Assembly: GCA_030374765.1 (NCBI GenBank)
Contig: JARGXX010000013.1
Location: forward strand, 1,054,001-1,118,000
Direction: 5' to 3'
DNA from: Agarophyton chilense
Lineage: Eukaryota; Rhodophyta; Florideophyceae; Gracilariales; Gracilariaceae
Length of the DNA stretch: 64,000 bases
A model generated the notes under the pieces. That model did not search any database. It saw only the letters and a program-made list of their open reading frames with translations, and was not told where the DNA came from. This document shows, piece by piece, positions 9,401 to 21,046 of the stretch (positions are counted from its first letter, which is position 1; every line of letters begins with the position of its first letter). The position numbers and the translations under genes are program-made.

Positions 9401-10746
9401 CTAGTTTGCTGAAATTTTTAGCACTTTCATACTAGTATATTTGCAGATTAACAAATGACTTCCTAGCATTAAAATACTAGATTTTTTGGAAGTAAATTTC
9501 CACTTCCGAAAACACAGACGAAGCCGGCCTAGTAAAAGCTTCTCACCTTTGAAGAAGAATTTGCGGGCGACTTTATCATACTTACTTTCTACATATTTGG
9601 CCGCTTTTGGTGCGGTCTCTGTGACTTTCGCGATTACTTTGAAGATGTTCCTCAACGAAGGACGGTAAGGCCTCAAGTCGGTTTTGAGAGCCTTGTAGGT
9701 GATAAAGAGATCGATCTCGACATCACCAACAGTGATGGTAATGGTGGTCCAGCTTTGGAGATTGGTTGCAGTGGGCGGCGAACGTTGGCGGTCCAGAAAA
9801 CCCGTAAATAATACCATTCCAAATAACTTATCTGCAGTTATGAGGTCACTGCTATCAGATATCGGATCAATTCCTTCTCCAGGCGTTCAATCACACCATT
9901 TCTCTAAGATTCATAGGGCAGCGTAGATTGCGGCGGGACCCCGAGTTCTTTGGCCATGCCCGACTTGATCTCATTCCTAAACTGGGTAGGTCAATCAGAC
10001 ATCAACCCGAGTTGCATTCCAAAGGCGACACACCAGTCGATAATGGAGATAGCTTCGTTTTCAATCCGTGTGCTCTAAAAAGGACAGAACCAGCAATAGT
10101 CACTGAGGTCATCGCGTAGTATGAAAAAATGTTTCGCATTTGCAGTACAGGGTTTATTCTAGATGCAGTCAAACTGGATGAGAGCTTTCGGTGTCGTCCT
10201 ATGAGCAGTAGGTCCGAATGGTCGCTGGAACATCACATCTTCATTTACCGATGGAAAATGGGTGCAGGTGCTTAATAAAGAGTGAAGGCAGGATGTTACG
10301 GTGAACCAGAAGTAGTTTTTCTTCAAGAGGCATTTATTAGATTTCGTACCACAGTGTCTGGCAAGCCAAAAGTGTTCAATGATACATAAGCGTAAGTGTA
10401 GGGAATTAGCAACATCGGGCATCCACATTCTGTCAAGATCATTGAGCCATAAGTCCTCTTCAGAGACAAGACTGTCCGGACCTTCCCAGTCGGAAGTGGA
10501 TTGTACCTTAGCATTTTCTTTCATTGCTGGCCACTCGAACTCCTCGGTCGATGAGAAGGTTATTTCTAGAATACGGATGATACCACAGATAGTAGTCGGT
10601 GCTGAACATTGTTGTAATAGGTCATTGCATGCATTGTCAACACTTATAAATAAAAGAAAAGTGTGCCAGTAGATTAAATGCCTGACTGCGTGGCGGAGGA
10701 TGATCCTTAAAGTCGTTAAACTGCATGGTAACGAATACTGCACCAC
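9401..10746 (-). pseudogene. Integrase remnant of a different Ty3/gypsy lineage
   Basis: The minus strand from 10746 reads as a decayed retroelement integrase. An HHCC zinc-binding region is visible (LRLCIIEHFWLARHCGTK, YFWFTVTSCLHSLLSTCTHF), with mutations at some metal ligands, followed by FQRPFGPTAHRTTPKALIQF, the entry to the catalytic core. Downstream (about 10010-9850) a frame with several stops gives GLMSD then TQFRNEIKSGMAKELGVPP, and RNGVIERLEKELI, which fit the second Asp and the Glu of the DDE core. A C-terminal part lies in the open frame 9401-9817. The sequence is clearly different from the integrases of elements B and C and has no LTRs that I can find. Confidence 0.6.
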
Positions 10747-10985
10747 TGCTTACAAGTAGTTCACACCACTATTTTTGGTAGTCCATTTTTCTACCACCGA
10801 ACATTGGTGCGGTTGTAAGTTGAGCTTCTGACATGTTGTGGAAGGTCACACGTGCGCAGTGGTGGGGACAATCTCAACGCAAACATTAGTCGGCACACAG
10901 GGTCTGCCGGGAGCTCTGGTAAGAGCTCCGAGGATATTGTGGGGGCTTTATATGGGGATACTACGCCATCATTCGAACACTTAAC

Positions 10986-11018
10986 GTGACGTACTACTTT
11001 AAGTATCTTGTACGTCAC
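10986..11018. repeat. Perfect 9-bp inverted repeat with 15-nt spacer
   Basis: GTGACGTAC at 10986-10994 is mirrored by GTACGTCAC at 11010-11018. It lies about 60 bp outside the 5' LTR of element B. It contains two TGACGT cores, so it could be a transcription-factor site pair or a hairpin; chance is possible. Confidence 0.5.
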
Positions 11019-11076
11019 CGATAGATGTTGTACGGGTCTTAACCATCTCAAAACGGTACCACTAAAATTAGTGTGG

Positions 11077-11793
11077 TGTAGTATTCTACTATGCCGGAAA
11101 ATCCCGATAGGTTGGTTTTTCGCGAAGTCGCCGTTGGAACTCATGAGTGAGTGTTATCATCAGCATTGTGATATAAAGTGGCATCCCGCATAAGATGCCT
11201 AGAAGCAGAATGTCTTAGTGGAATACGTGGCGTCATGAGTCGAGTGGCTTACCACGGCGCGCGCATAGTTGCGACCATTCCTAGAGGAATGCCATATTGG
11301 CAACGGCGCATGTAGTGGCGATCCACGTGGAGGGCTTCACTACCCTTTGTAGCTAGACGTCTATGAGGGACCATACCCATACAGTGGTTTGGCTAAGTGG
11401 CTGACCACTTGGTATTATTTATATATTTATTTGGGCACTCACCCTGGCACACAGTATATAGTGTACCAGAGGTGAGCGCCGACTCCAAGTAAAGGAGATA
11501 ACATGGGCATCATGACTATTCTGTTCCTCGCTTAGGATTCCATAACCGGAGATCCGGACGAGCTATAATAGATAGTCAGCCCCCAACCACTTCACGAGCC
11601 GTCTCGTACCTACGTTCCATCAACGTTTTAAAGTTGCACTGTTCACCCTCGCTGGCGAGTAGTGGCCTTACACCCCACTTCCAGCTCGCTGGTGTTGTAG
11701 CTTTACCAGACCTTTTCCTTCGCTGCAAGCCACCCATCGGCAGTCCGAAAGCTGTCGCAGGTGTCTGCTCTCTCCGTTAGAAGGGATACTACA
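11077..11793 (+). repeat. 5' LTR of element B (717 bp)
   Basis: It starts TGTAGTATTC and ends ACTACA. It matches 21047-21713 and, inverted, 22700-23366. It contains an AT-rich TATA-like box (TATTATTTATATATTTATTT, near 11411) directly followed by a long imperfect stem-loop whose arms are GGGCACTCACC.TGGCACAC and GTGTACCAGAGGTGAGCGCC. About 50 bp near 11255-11310 are absent from the other two copies. Confidence 0.85.
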
Positions 11794-11795
11794 AG

Positions 11796-11813
11796 TGGTC
11801 TCCCGACTTAGAA
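11796..11813 (+). other. tRNA primer-binding site of element B
   Basis: TGGTCTCCCGACTTAGAA begins two bases after the LTR end and is the same 18-mer as in elements A and C. Confidence 0.8.
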
Positions 11814-12122
11814 CCACTGTGGTCAGCTGCACTGAACAATTCGTTCCTGGAACGTGGAATCGATATCGATACTTGGAAGAAGTGGAATCACTACAGTTAT
11901 TGTTTATCGAACCACCTCTGGCAATTGCGGAATTCATCGTGGTTGAACACGTGGTCGAGAAGTCGAAGACAACATTTGGTTCGCACCTGGACTCAGGTTA
12001 GGTCTAGGATGCCGAAGACCCGAATCCAGTCAAGTACTGGTCGCCCCGGTCCTGCGTGACCAACCCCGAAACCGAGGCTCGCCTCATCTGTTGAAGCCGG
12101 AGAGCGGCTGTATCGTCAAGCG

Positions 12123-14163
12123 ATGTCGCGCTCACGCTGGGTGAATGATGAACGAGATCTCTCGGATGTATGGGCCCCTGTGGCAGCAACAGTCACGCCC
12201 ACCACAGAAGCCGTAGTTGACCCTGAGGTCGTCGGATCTCAAGAAGAGGATGATTTGCGCAGGGAAGTGCGTCGTCTCAAGTCTGAGTCAGGCGCTTCGC
12301 GTGTGCGCATGGTTGCGTTGGAATCGCAGATCGCTGCTCTTATCGCTGATGTCGAACAAATACGCAGTGCGCATCAAGCACTCGTTCGCCAAGACGATGG
12401 GAAGCGGGTCTCTGCATCAGTGAAAACACTACGTGAGGATTTGAACCATCTACTGGAGAGGTACGGGAATACGCCCGATGCGCTACCCGGCTTAACCGTG
12501 GATGTAGAGGAAGTCCTTACTCGAGTTAGCCCTCGTTTAGAACGCCTGGAGGCGGCAGTTCATGCGCAGACTGCTGCTAAACCAGTCGTGCTGGAAGAGG
12601 AAGGAGCTCCTTTGGAGGAAGCTCGTCCGAAGAAGTCGAAGTCACGACGTAAGAAGCGGAAGTCCGCACGTAATTCGAGTGATGAATCGTCAAGTACGAA
12701 GGGTTTCAGTTCCAGTACTGATGATTCTGATGATTCAAATACGTCAGATGACGACGACAGTGATGATGGTCTTCGAAGGTCCCGATCTCGGAAGAAGAAC
12801 ACGTCTTCGTGGTTAATGAGGAAAAAAAAGCTCACCCTACAGAGAATTGAAGGTGCTCCCGTGCACGAATCCGCTTTATCGGAAGGTCCTGAATTACAGG
12901 TACTACCTACTGAAGGTGAAGAGCAAGAAGCGCTCAGGACGCGAAACCGCGAAGGTGAAGGATCACATCAAACTATTAAAGATCGGCCTTAATGATTTAA
13001 CATTTGATGGGAAAACCCCCATTCTCGTTATCGAGTTTCTCACTCGATTCGTTGCCGAAGCAGAAACTCTAGAGATGAGTGAACCACAGGCATACCTGTC
13101 TTTACCACACTTCCTGAAGGGTTTTGCTTTAGAGCAATATCGTTCCGTATGCGGATCATTGACAGCCGATGAAGGCGGCGTTACCTCATGGCCAGAGGCG
13201 GTGCAGTATTTGCTGCGCAGTTACGCCAGTTCGAACGCGATACTTCAGGCGATCCTGGACCTAAGGGATGTCACCCAAAAGCCTGAGGAGGGCGAAGCTG
13301 AGTACAGCCCAAGGCTTAACAAAGCTTCAGTCCGCTGTGGAAACGTCCACTCGACGGAGGACAAGATTACCTTGTACCTCGACGGGCTGGACCCGAGCAT
13401 CAAGTCGTTGGTAGCTCTATATCGAGAGAAGCATGGAAGATTCTCCTTTTTGGAGTTAGTTCAGTTTGCGAAAGCTGAAGGAGACGCGGTTAGAGCGCGT
13501 GGTAGCCCCCGTCGTTCAGTGGCTTTTGGAACCTCAATTGGTAAGGAGAAGACCTCCGCCAGAGTTAATCATCGCAGCAAACTGCTACATCTGGAATCTT
13601 TAGTTGACTCGCGAGATTCGTCGTTGGCACCCAAAGGGAGTGACTCGCATGAAAAGGCGGTCTATTTAATGGAATATACGGACTCTTCTGTACCTACAGT
13701 GGATCTCCCACACTCGGAGTCTCAGGAAGAGGAAGCCCTAATGGCTATGGAGGGCCGTCGCCCTATGTACCGTCCCTACACGGTGCCTCCACAAGGAGGT
13801 TTTAAAAACGGGAAACGCGGATGGGTGGATACTCCCACGGCATACCGTTCACAACCAATGTTGACCAACCGTCGTGACGGTTTGACATGTTATTCATGTT
13901 ATGGAAAACACCCTTTGAGTGCAGAATCCCCGCTTCCTGCAAAGGATCTGAGTCGTATCATGACGAATTATGAGGAACTCTCAGAAAAGGAAAGGAGCCG
14001 CGTACCGGCGGGCATGTATTGGAAAGCCAAAATTTGGTTTTCTCAGACACCAATGCGCCGGACGGACAAGCCGGTTGCTCAGAATGCTGAAGTGTTACAA
14101 CCCGGAACCCCGGTAGGAAGAGGCGCCTTTGAGGCGAATAAGCCGGTGCAACCAGAAAACTAA
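12123..14163 (+). pseudogene. gag: gag of element B, frameshifted
   Basis: ATG 12123 opens a frame with an amphipathic, probably coiled-coil region (DDLRREVRRLKSE, VRMVALESQIAALIADVEQI) and a Ser/Asp/Lys-rich stretch at about 12640-12800. Near 12850 the coding thread moves to another frame, which carries the conserved gag core (CTNPLYRKVLNYRYY, TPILVIEFLTRFVAEAE, WPEAVQYLLRSYAS) to a TAA at 14161-14163. The zinc knuckle near 13889 has decayed to CYSCYGKHPLSAES, having lost the spacing and last Cys of the CCHC box seen in element C. Gag would form the virus-like particle. The frameshift and damaged knuckle make it non-functional. Confidence 0.75.
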
Positions 14164-14189
14164 ATGAGGGAGCCCCTAGGAGGTCGGCA

Positions 14190-17100
14190 CTAGTCGATCC
14201 CGTAGTGCTGACCAGGGAGAGCTCGCCTCCCTGCTCCCGCGCTTGGAAGCCCAAGATTCTCTTGAGGCCTCCCAAATTTCTGCCGTACGGAATCAATCCG
14301 CTGGACGGAAAACGAGTACAGTTTGACTGTGAGTTACATCGTCTTTGGAGACGTTATACTTGTCCGTCAAAACGGGAAAGTTATCTCATGGTAGTGTCTA
14401 AAAGAAACTATAAGGTCTATGCCGACATCGGCTCGGACAGAAACCTGTTATCTCGTCGATTGACTATCCTGGACAGAGGTGCTGGTCCAAACTTTATACG
14501 GGAATCGGATCTCGCTCCTACTGACTTAAAACGTATTTGATACGGTCCTTTACCGGACATCCGGGATGCCAACAAAAATGCTGTGAAAACACTGGGAACA
14601 GTTCGACTAGTGGCGCGTTTGGGACGCTTTGTAGTCCTAGTCGACTTCATCGTCTGTAAGACGCTAGCTGCACCAGTGGTACTGTGATGTGATTATTGCA
14701 ACAATTTATCGAAGCCATTCGCCCGCGAAGAAAACTAGTGGAACTAGATGATGCATCAATGGTACCAATTGTTTGCAAGCCAATGCGTCGTTGCTCTGAA
14801 GCACCTACACTTCCACCATCTATGGGATACGGGAAACCCCAAGGACGTGTCTCGCCGAGGATTCGAGTAGCGAAGAGTGCCATGCTGAAGGCGCAAACCC
14901 AAACTTGGGTTCAAGTAGGAACAGAACGACACGGACTCGTGGTAATTCAACCGAATACTTGGATGTACGAATCCCGTGGATTGCTAGTCGCTAACGGAAT
15001 TGTTCAGAGTTGATCCTGGTAGCCCTTTTTGGATACTAGTGGGTAACTTCACCGATAACGATTACCAGATACCGAAGAATCAGGTTGTTGCAACAGCTTT
15101 TCCTCATCCTACAGTGGTGTTCCCTACTCATATTTCTACTGCAGAAGTATTGAGATTAACCCATGTCAGTGACACAGACGAAGAACTGCAAACTCCGTCT
15201 GGAGATCAATTTCAAACGGCAAAGGATCCAGAGAGCCTGGTCGATGAGCTAGACTTAGCACATGTGTCGGAACACTACAGAACGAAGATCAGGTCTATGC
15301 TGAAGAAGTATACATCCATGTGGAGTGGAAAACTAGGAGAGATCACCGCTACGGAACAACACATTGATTTGGTCCCAGGGCCACGACCCATCTCCCATCC
15401 ACCCTACAGAGCGGGACCGCGAACTCGCCAAATCGAGGAGGAGAATGTCAGCGAAATGATGGAAGAAGGAGTAATCGAAGCAGCTCAATCTGCTTGGGCC
15501 TCACCAGTGGTGCTGGTTTCGAAACCTGATGATTCTGTACGATTCTGTATCGATTGTCGAAAACTGAACGCCGTTACAGTTCGAGATACCTACCCGTCGC
15601 CTCGAATGGACGAATGTATTGACAGCTTATGAGAAGCCAACATGTTCACCACGTTGGACGCCAACTCTGGCTATTGGCAGGTGCCTGTAGCGGAAGAAGA
15701 CCAAGACAAAACCCCATTTGCGTGTCACGCCGGTCTCTACCGTTTCAAAAGGATGCCCTTTGGCTTAACGAATTCACCGGCTACTTTCCAGCGTACTCTG
15801 GACATCTTGCTCTCAAGATACAAGTGGAAGACTGGTTTAGTCTATTTGGACGATGTGATCATCTTTTCCCAGGATGTGGAAAGCCATTTACGGCATGTCG
15901 AGGAGATCTTCAAAGCACTACAGAGCGCAGGTATCACCTTGAAGTTCAAGAAATGCGAATGGTTCGCTGGCACCGTCCGGTACTTAGGACACGTTATCAA
16001 ACCGGGACAGCTTGCCATTCAAGAGGCACAGACAGCGGCTCTCCGCGAAGTACAACCTCCGTCGACATAGAAGCAATTGCGTTCTTTCCTCTGCTTGTGC
16101 AACGTCTACCGACGATTCGTGCCGCGATACTCGCATATAGTGGCACCGCTCAACGCAAAGCTGCGTAAAGGACAACCATTACAGCTGGAACAATTCAGAC
16201 AAGCTGAAGTGGAAGCGTTCGACACGCTGAAGACAAAGATTATAACACACCCTGATGGTGAACGCAAACCCATTGGTTACTGGTCGAGATCGCTGAACGC
16301 AGCTGAGAAGAAGTATTCAGTTTCAGAAAAGGAATGCCTTGCACTCGTTTGGGCTCTAACCACATTGCGACCGTATCTCCAAGGAGAACGTTTTACCGTC
16401 AACACGGATCATTCGTCTCTACGATGGTTATTGTCCATTACAGACCCGTCTGGTCGTCTCACATGATGGCGCTTACGCCTTTCTGAATTCGATTTCGAAG
16501 TGGAGTATAAGAAGGGATTGGCCAATGTCCAAGCTGACGCGCTATCGCGACTCAAAACACTGGGCGAAACCCAAGGCGAAATCGATGAAGAGATACCTTG
16601 CTTCTACATGGAGACCCATTCACCATCTTTTGAAGAAGAGGAACAAGAGACCCTTGATGATTATTCGGATGCAGACCCGTTCCTTGCATTAGCAGACACT
16701 GACCCTTCAGTTCAACTCGAGCGAATCTCGTGCACTGAGCTCTTCAGTGAGCAACACGCCGATACGTTTTGTGCGTCGATACGCTCTCGTCTTAACGGGG
16801 GGGAAGAGCTCCCCTCTTCACTCGATTCACGAAGAATACTGTTGAGACATGTCGAAAAGCATGATCAAATCGTGATTCCATACGTCTTGAAGAGTCGAGT
16901 ACTCCATCTGGCACAGTACAGCAGGCTGTCTGGTCATCCAGGAGGAACGAAGTTGTTCATGACTCTAAGAAGAGATTTTTACTGGCCTACTTTGGCAATG
17001 GACTGCCATGCTACAGTGAGGTTGTGTACAACATGTGCGAAGAATCGCGTGAAGCTTTACAGGAAGCGGAAACCGATGAAGTTATTCCAGGCGGAAGCGC

Positions 17101-18890
17101 CTTTACAATACGTCAGTATCGACATCCTAGGGGAATTGATTCGCTCAAGGCGAGTTTATCGCTACCTATTGGTAATAACCGACCGCTTCTCGAAGCTAGT
17201 GCGGACTGTGCCGCTGAAGCGGATAACCGCAACCGTAATCGCACAGGCGTTTATCAAACACTGGGTATTTATGTACGGACCACCAGAAGTTCTGTTATCA
17301 GATAATGGGAAGCAATTTGTTGCGAAGTTCTTTCAGAATGTTTGCCGCATTATGGGCATTCGAAACGTGTTTACTACGACCTATCATCCGCGATGCAGCA
17401 TTCAGGTGGAGCGTTTCAACCGCACGCTGATAGCAGCATTACGAAACTACATCGCGGACCACCCAAAAGAATGGGACATGTTTACTGGTACTATGTGCTA
17501 CGCGTACAATACGCAAGTGCATACCTCTACAAAGACGGCACCGTTCGACCTCGTGCTCTTACGTAACCCTCCGGCTTTACTGGTTGCGCTCGACGACGAG
17601 ACAGAATTGGATGCGCCGACCCCGGCTAAGTACCATCTGAAATGGAGGAATGACCTGAAGGCCAGAGCGGAAGAAGCCGCTAAGCAGTTATCAAAGACGC
17701 AAGCTCGCTATAAGCGAAACTATGACGCCAGAAGGCGAAGAGGAAATCCGGCAATCCGAGTAGGAAGTCACGTTTTCGTGCGAGTTGAAAGACCGGACAA
17801 ACAGGAAGAATCTCGTCATAAGTTGTTGCCGAAAGCGGCTGGACCCTTCAAAGTGGTGGACCTTGATGAAGACACAGTGGTCATCAAGACAGGTGACGAG
17901 GTTAAACGTGTATCGCGCGATCGCGTTGAAGTCGCGCCTGACCCGCAAGTGGAAGTCCAGGTATCTGGTAGAACTAAGGAGGCAAGTGCGACGGAACGTC
18001 AAGGCAAAAGCTCAAGTGACTCTGGGGAGAGTGAACCACCACGAATGGCTCGAGCGGAGGAGAAAGCTTCTGATCTCCCACCGCCGGCGGTTGCGTACGC
18101 CAATCACGGACAGCTTCCGAAATATCGGGATGTGCCCCGGGGCACGCACACACCCGTAAGTACAGAAATGGAACCTGAAGGCAGGAAAGATGTTTTGGAA
18201 TTCGGCCCTAAGGACTTGGAAACGAGTGCACGCGAACACGCGCCGTTGCCGCTTCAGGCTGAACCGTCAGGTGAAGTGCCACTTGCTGTTCCCCCGATAA
18301 CGGCTCCCATCCCTCGTGGACAGGAAGAAGAAGAGGTATCGCCTCCTGTCGTGGTGCAAGCACCATGGTCCACCCAACAGCGGTCAGAATCGGATAAACC
18401 GAAGGAAGTTCAACCACGAATGAAATTGAGAAGTAGCAAGAAATACGCTTCTATGGAACCTGGAAAGCAGGACAGCTCTTTATCTGAGAAAAGTTCTCAA
18501 AGAATGAGTACACTGCCTCTGCGGGCAGAACGACAGTTAGTCGACGAGCGAACGCTTAGCGACGCTGAGACTGCTAACACAGAGACGCTTGGGTCAGCCC
18601 TAAGGCATTTCAAACCTGTTAACAGGAGTCTCGCGCCAACAGCGAAAGCATTGGGAAACGCCCAGGAATATGTTATGGATCGCATATGTGAACATGGCGA
18701 GCATGAAGACACGAGAGAATAACTGTATCGAGTCCGTTGGTACGGATTTCCTCCGGAAGCGGATACGTGGGAACCTATAGCTCATATCCCCCGTTCACAA
18801 CTCGTGCGATATCATCGAAGCATGCGATTACCACTCCCCAGAGAGATCGACTCCTCGATAGTAGGGCTCATGGGCGCATTTCATTTCTAA
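14190..18890 (+). pseudogene. pol: pol of element B: protease, RT, RNase H, integrase, chromodomain
   Basis: The pol thread lies in the -1 frame relative to gag. The protease motif is LDRGAG, with the DTG triad changed to DRG (about 14470). RT is well preserved, including VYLDDVI at 15841-15861. RNase H has lost about 30 residues around its first catalytic Asp near 16245, so the text jumps to GERKPIGYWSR. Integrase keeps the zinc region (near 16905-17045) and the DDE residues (SIDILG, LSDNGKQF, QVERFNR). A chromodomain (EYVMDRICEH then VRWYGFPPEADTWEP) is interrupted by TAA at 18720-18722 and ends at 18890. Further stops: 14538, 14686, 15630, 16068 and 16464; the frame also changes near 14695 and near 15005. 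Several stops look like CGA-to-TGA changes. Confidence 0.85.
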
Positions 18891-19000
18891 GTATAGGCTA
18901 CAAAGGTAGTAAAAACTCGAAAGGCGAGAAGAATACAAGAAGTCATGTGGTAGAAAAGTGAAAACACGCAAGCACAGGACATTTACTGATTATCACCTAG

Positions 19001-19091
19001 GAAGAACTCGAGAAGCGAGAGAAGAAGGATTGAAGAACTCGAGAAGCGAGAAGAGATGATTGAAGAACTCGAGAAGCGAGAAGAGATGAAG
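19001..19091 (+). repeat. Purine-rich tandem repeat, three ~30-bp units
   Basis: Units begin at 19001, 19032 and 19062 with GAAGAACTCGAGAAGCGAGA. They lie between the end of pol and the end of the antisense ORF of element B. A related partial unit (ACTCGAAAGGCGAGAAGAA) occurs near 18915. The strand is almost all purine, which could act as an extra polypurine tract. Confidence 0.8.
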
Positions 19092-19194
19092 ACTAGAAGA
19101 TAAGAAGGGAAGGGGAAGACATGAAGTCACCGGAGTTTTATTGGTATCAAGATATCACCGCAATGGTGTTGACTAGGAGTCTTTTCTAGGATTA

Positions 19195-21022
19195 TCAAAG
19201 AGACGTGCGAGCACGCAGGTTCGCAAGAAGCTGTGCGCGATCACCCTCAACTTGGTCCACGGGAAAGCCCGCATCTAAGAGGAACTGCCTCAGCTGATCC
19301 AATCCTGGATCTTCGACCGGCACTGCACTCGGTTGTTGGGTAAATTCATGTGAGTACTCTTGAGCAACTCCCGCCGCCGCGGATTGATCGACGGAAGTCG
19401 ATACGCCTGCCAGCTCTGGCTCGTCCTCCTAACCTAGTTCAGACTCAGCTCCCGGCGCTTCCTCATACGGTTCCTCTCCGTTCTCGGATGGAGTAGCATC
19501 GTACACGTATCCAGTAAGCTGGTTCGGTGGCATGTCACGCGGGTTCTCCCGAAGAAAGCGAGCCTGCTCCGAGGTGATCAACTGGCGCGTCCAGGGGTCG
19601 TACCAAACGAAATCTCCAGCACTTGCTGTTCTTCCAGGAGGATGGTCGTAGTGTCTTGCCCGGGTTCTGCGAGCGGATTGATCAGCTGGCACTCCAGACC
19701 AGTCGACACCGTCGAATACATCCACAAGATGGAGGAAGTCGGCATGGTTCGCACGGGATCCCAGGACAAGGGAAAGATCGAGTTCTCTCGCATACTTTCG
19801 CGCTGTGGGAGACATTTACCAAACTCTAAAGGTATCATAAGCATCCCACAGGAGGAAGACGGCCATTTTGGCGATAAAATTGGTATGAACCACCGTCCAA
19901 TATCCCGAGAACGGGTCGTTAACCAACGCGGACCCGATGTAGGAGATCGCCGGTGGGGGCTCCACAGGGCAACCACCAGGACTCTCGATCGCCGCCCAGT
20001 GCTCCAGAATACGGGATGTAGCGCCCAAAGTGCGCGTTCCGCCGGATGCGGTCAATCTCGATCATTTGACACGGCACCAAATAGCCCAATCGTGATCGAG
20101 TACGACGTTCATAACGGGGATAATCCCAATAGGGAATGTCACGCTTTCGAAGGAAGTGGAACTCCGCACGGAGAAGAGGTGGCCGAAAGCAGAGAGCTGC
20201 ATCACGCACACCGAGCACACCGCGCCAACCTCTAACATCGACTTCAACGAGTGTCTCGATAAACAAGTAACCTTCACCGTCGGTATGGGCTTTCCAGGTA
20301 TCTTGTTCCTAGTCCTGCGGGAGGAGAACCGTACTGATGAATCGGTGAAGACGCTGGTAAATCAGCTTGGTGAACCGCGTACGGGCTTCGGACAAGGTTT
20401 CCGTTGAATATCGCGCAATCGCCTTGTCTGGCAAAGCAATATGGCTCGCCCAGTCGTTGCTATGAATCTCGTGTTCCGGAATACCATCAGGGAAGTACCC
20501 ACCGTGTACATACTGTTGTATCAACGCGTCATCGCGGATAGCCACTGGATCAAACCAGGGCGCTTGCGCGAAAAGTTCAACGTTGTCGAGAGGATCTCGT
20601 CCATATAAATCCACAGGGTGCGGGTAGCTCCACTGAGCAAGACGAGAAGGGGCTCGAATCACACCCGCAGAGGCAACGTAAGCCGCGTTCGGCATCGGAG
20701 CCACGGTTGGCTGAGGTAACGGTACCGACCGGAATCCGGTGTACAGTGTGGGGAACGAACGGTATGGACCGAGTTGAGCAGGAGGCTGCGACGCATAACC
20801 AGCAGTGTTGGATGGAGCCCCAGAAGACACATCCTCAGAGGAGGGCTGGAACGGGTTGGACCCGGCGTTCGGATCCATCGCGAGAGATCGAGCTGAAGAG
20901 CGGTGAGGAACAGAATGCTGTTGAGAACTGTAAGAGTTGGTCGGGCGGCGAGGAATTCGTGATGAAGATGAGTACCCGGAACACCTGTCCGACTGCGTAT
21001 AAACGCTTCTTGCGTCCCCCAT
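19195..21022 (-). pseudogene. Antisense accessory ORF of element B, broken
   Basis: On the strand opposite gag-pol, between pol and the 3' LTR, lies a frame from about 21022 to a TGA at 19195-19197. It aligns with the intact 25652-27427 ORF along its whole length: GFRSVPLPQ, APWFDPVAIRDDALI, PLLRAEFHF, GYLVPCQMIEIDRI, YIGSALVNDPFSGYWTVV, DFVWYDPWTRQLITSEQA, and a C-terminal LRQFLLDAGFPVDQVEGD. TAG at 20309, TAA at 19816 and TAG at 19429 interrupt it, and a frameshift lies between about 20055 and 19919. The start could be 21022 or an internal Met near 20879. No known domain is recognised. Codon-level similarity over such length shows that it once encoded a protein. Confidence 0.7.
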
Positions 21023-21046
21023 GGTTCGCGCTTAACGAGGGGTGTG

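Noticed and set aside
12123-21022. Stop codons in elements and relics as a sign of an alternative genetic code
   Set aside because: All three stops occur in the relics, mixed with frameshifts and deletions, while the healthy host genes have none in frame and end in normal stops. Several can be explained as CGA-to-TGA or single-base changes.
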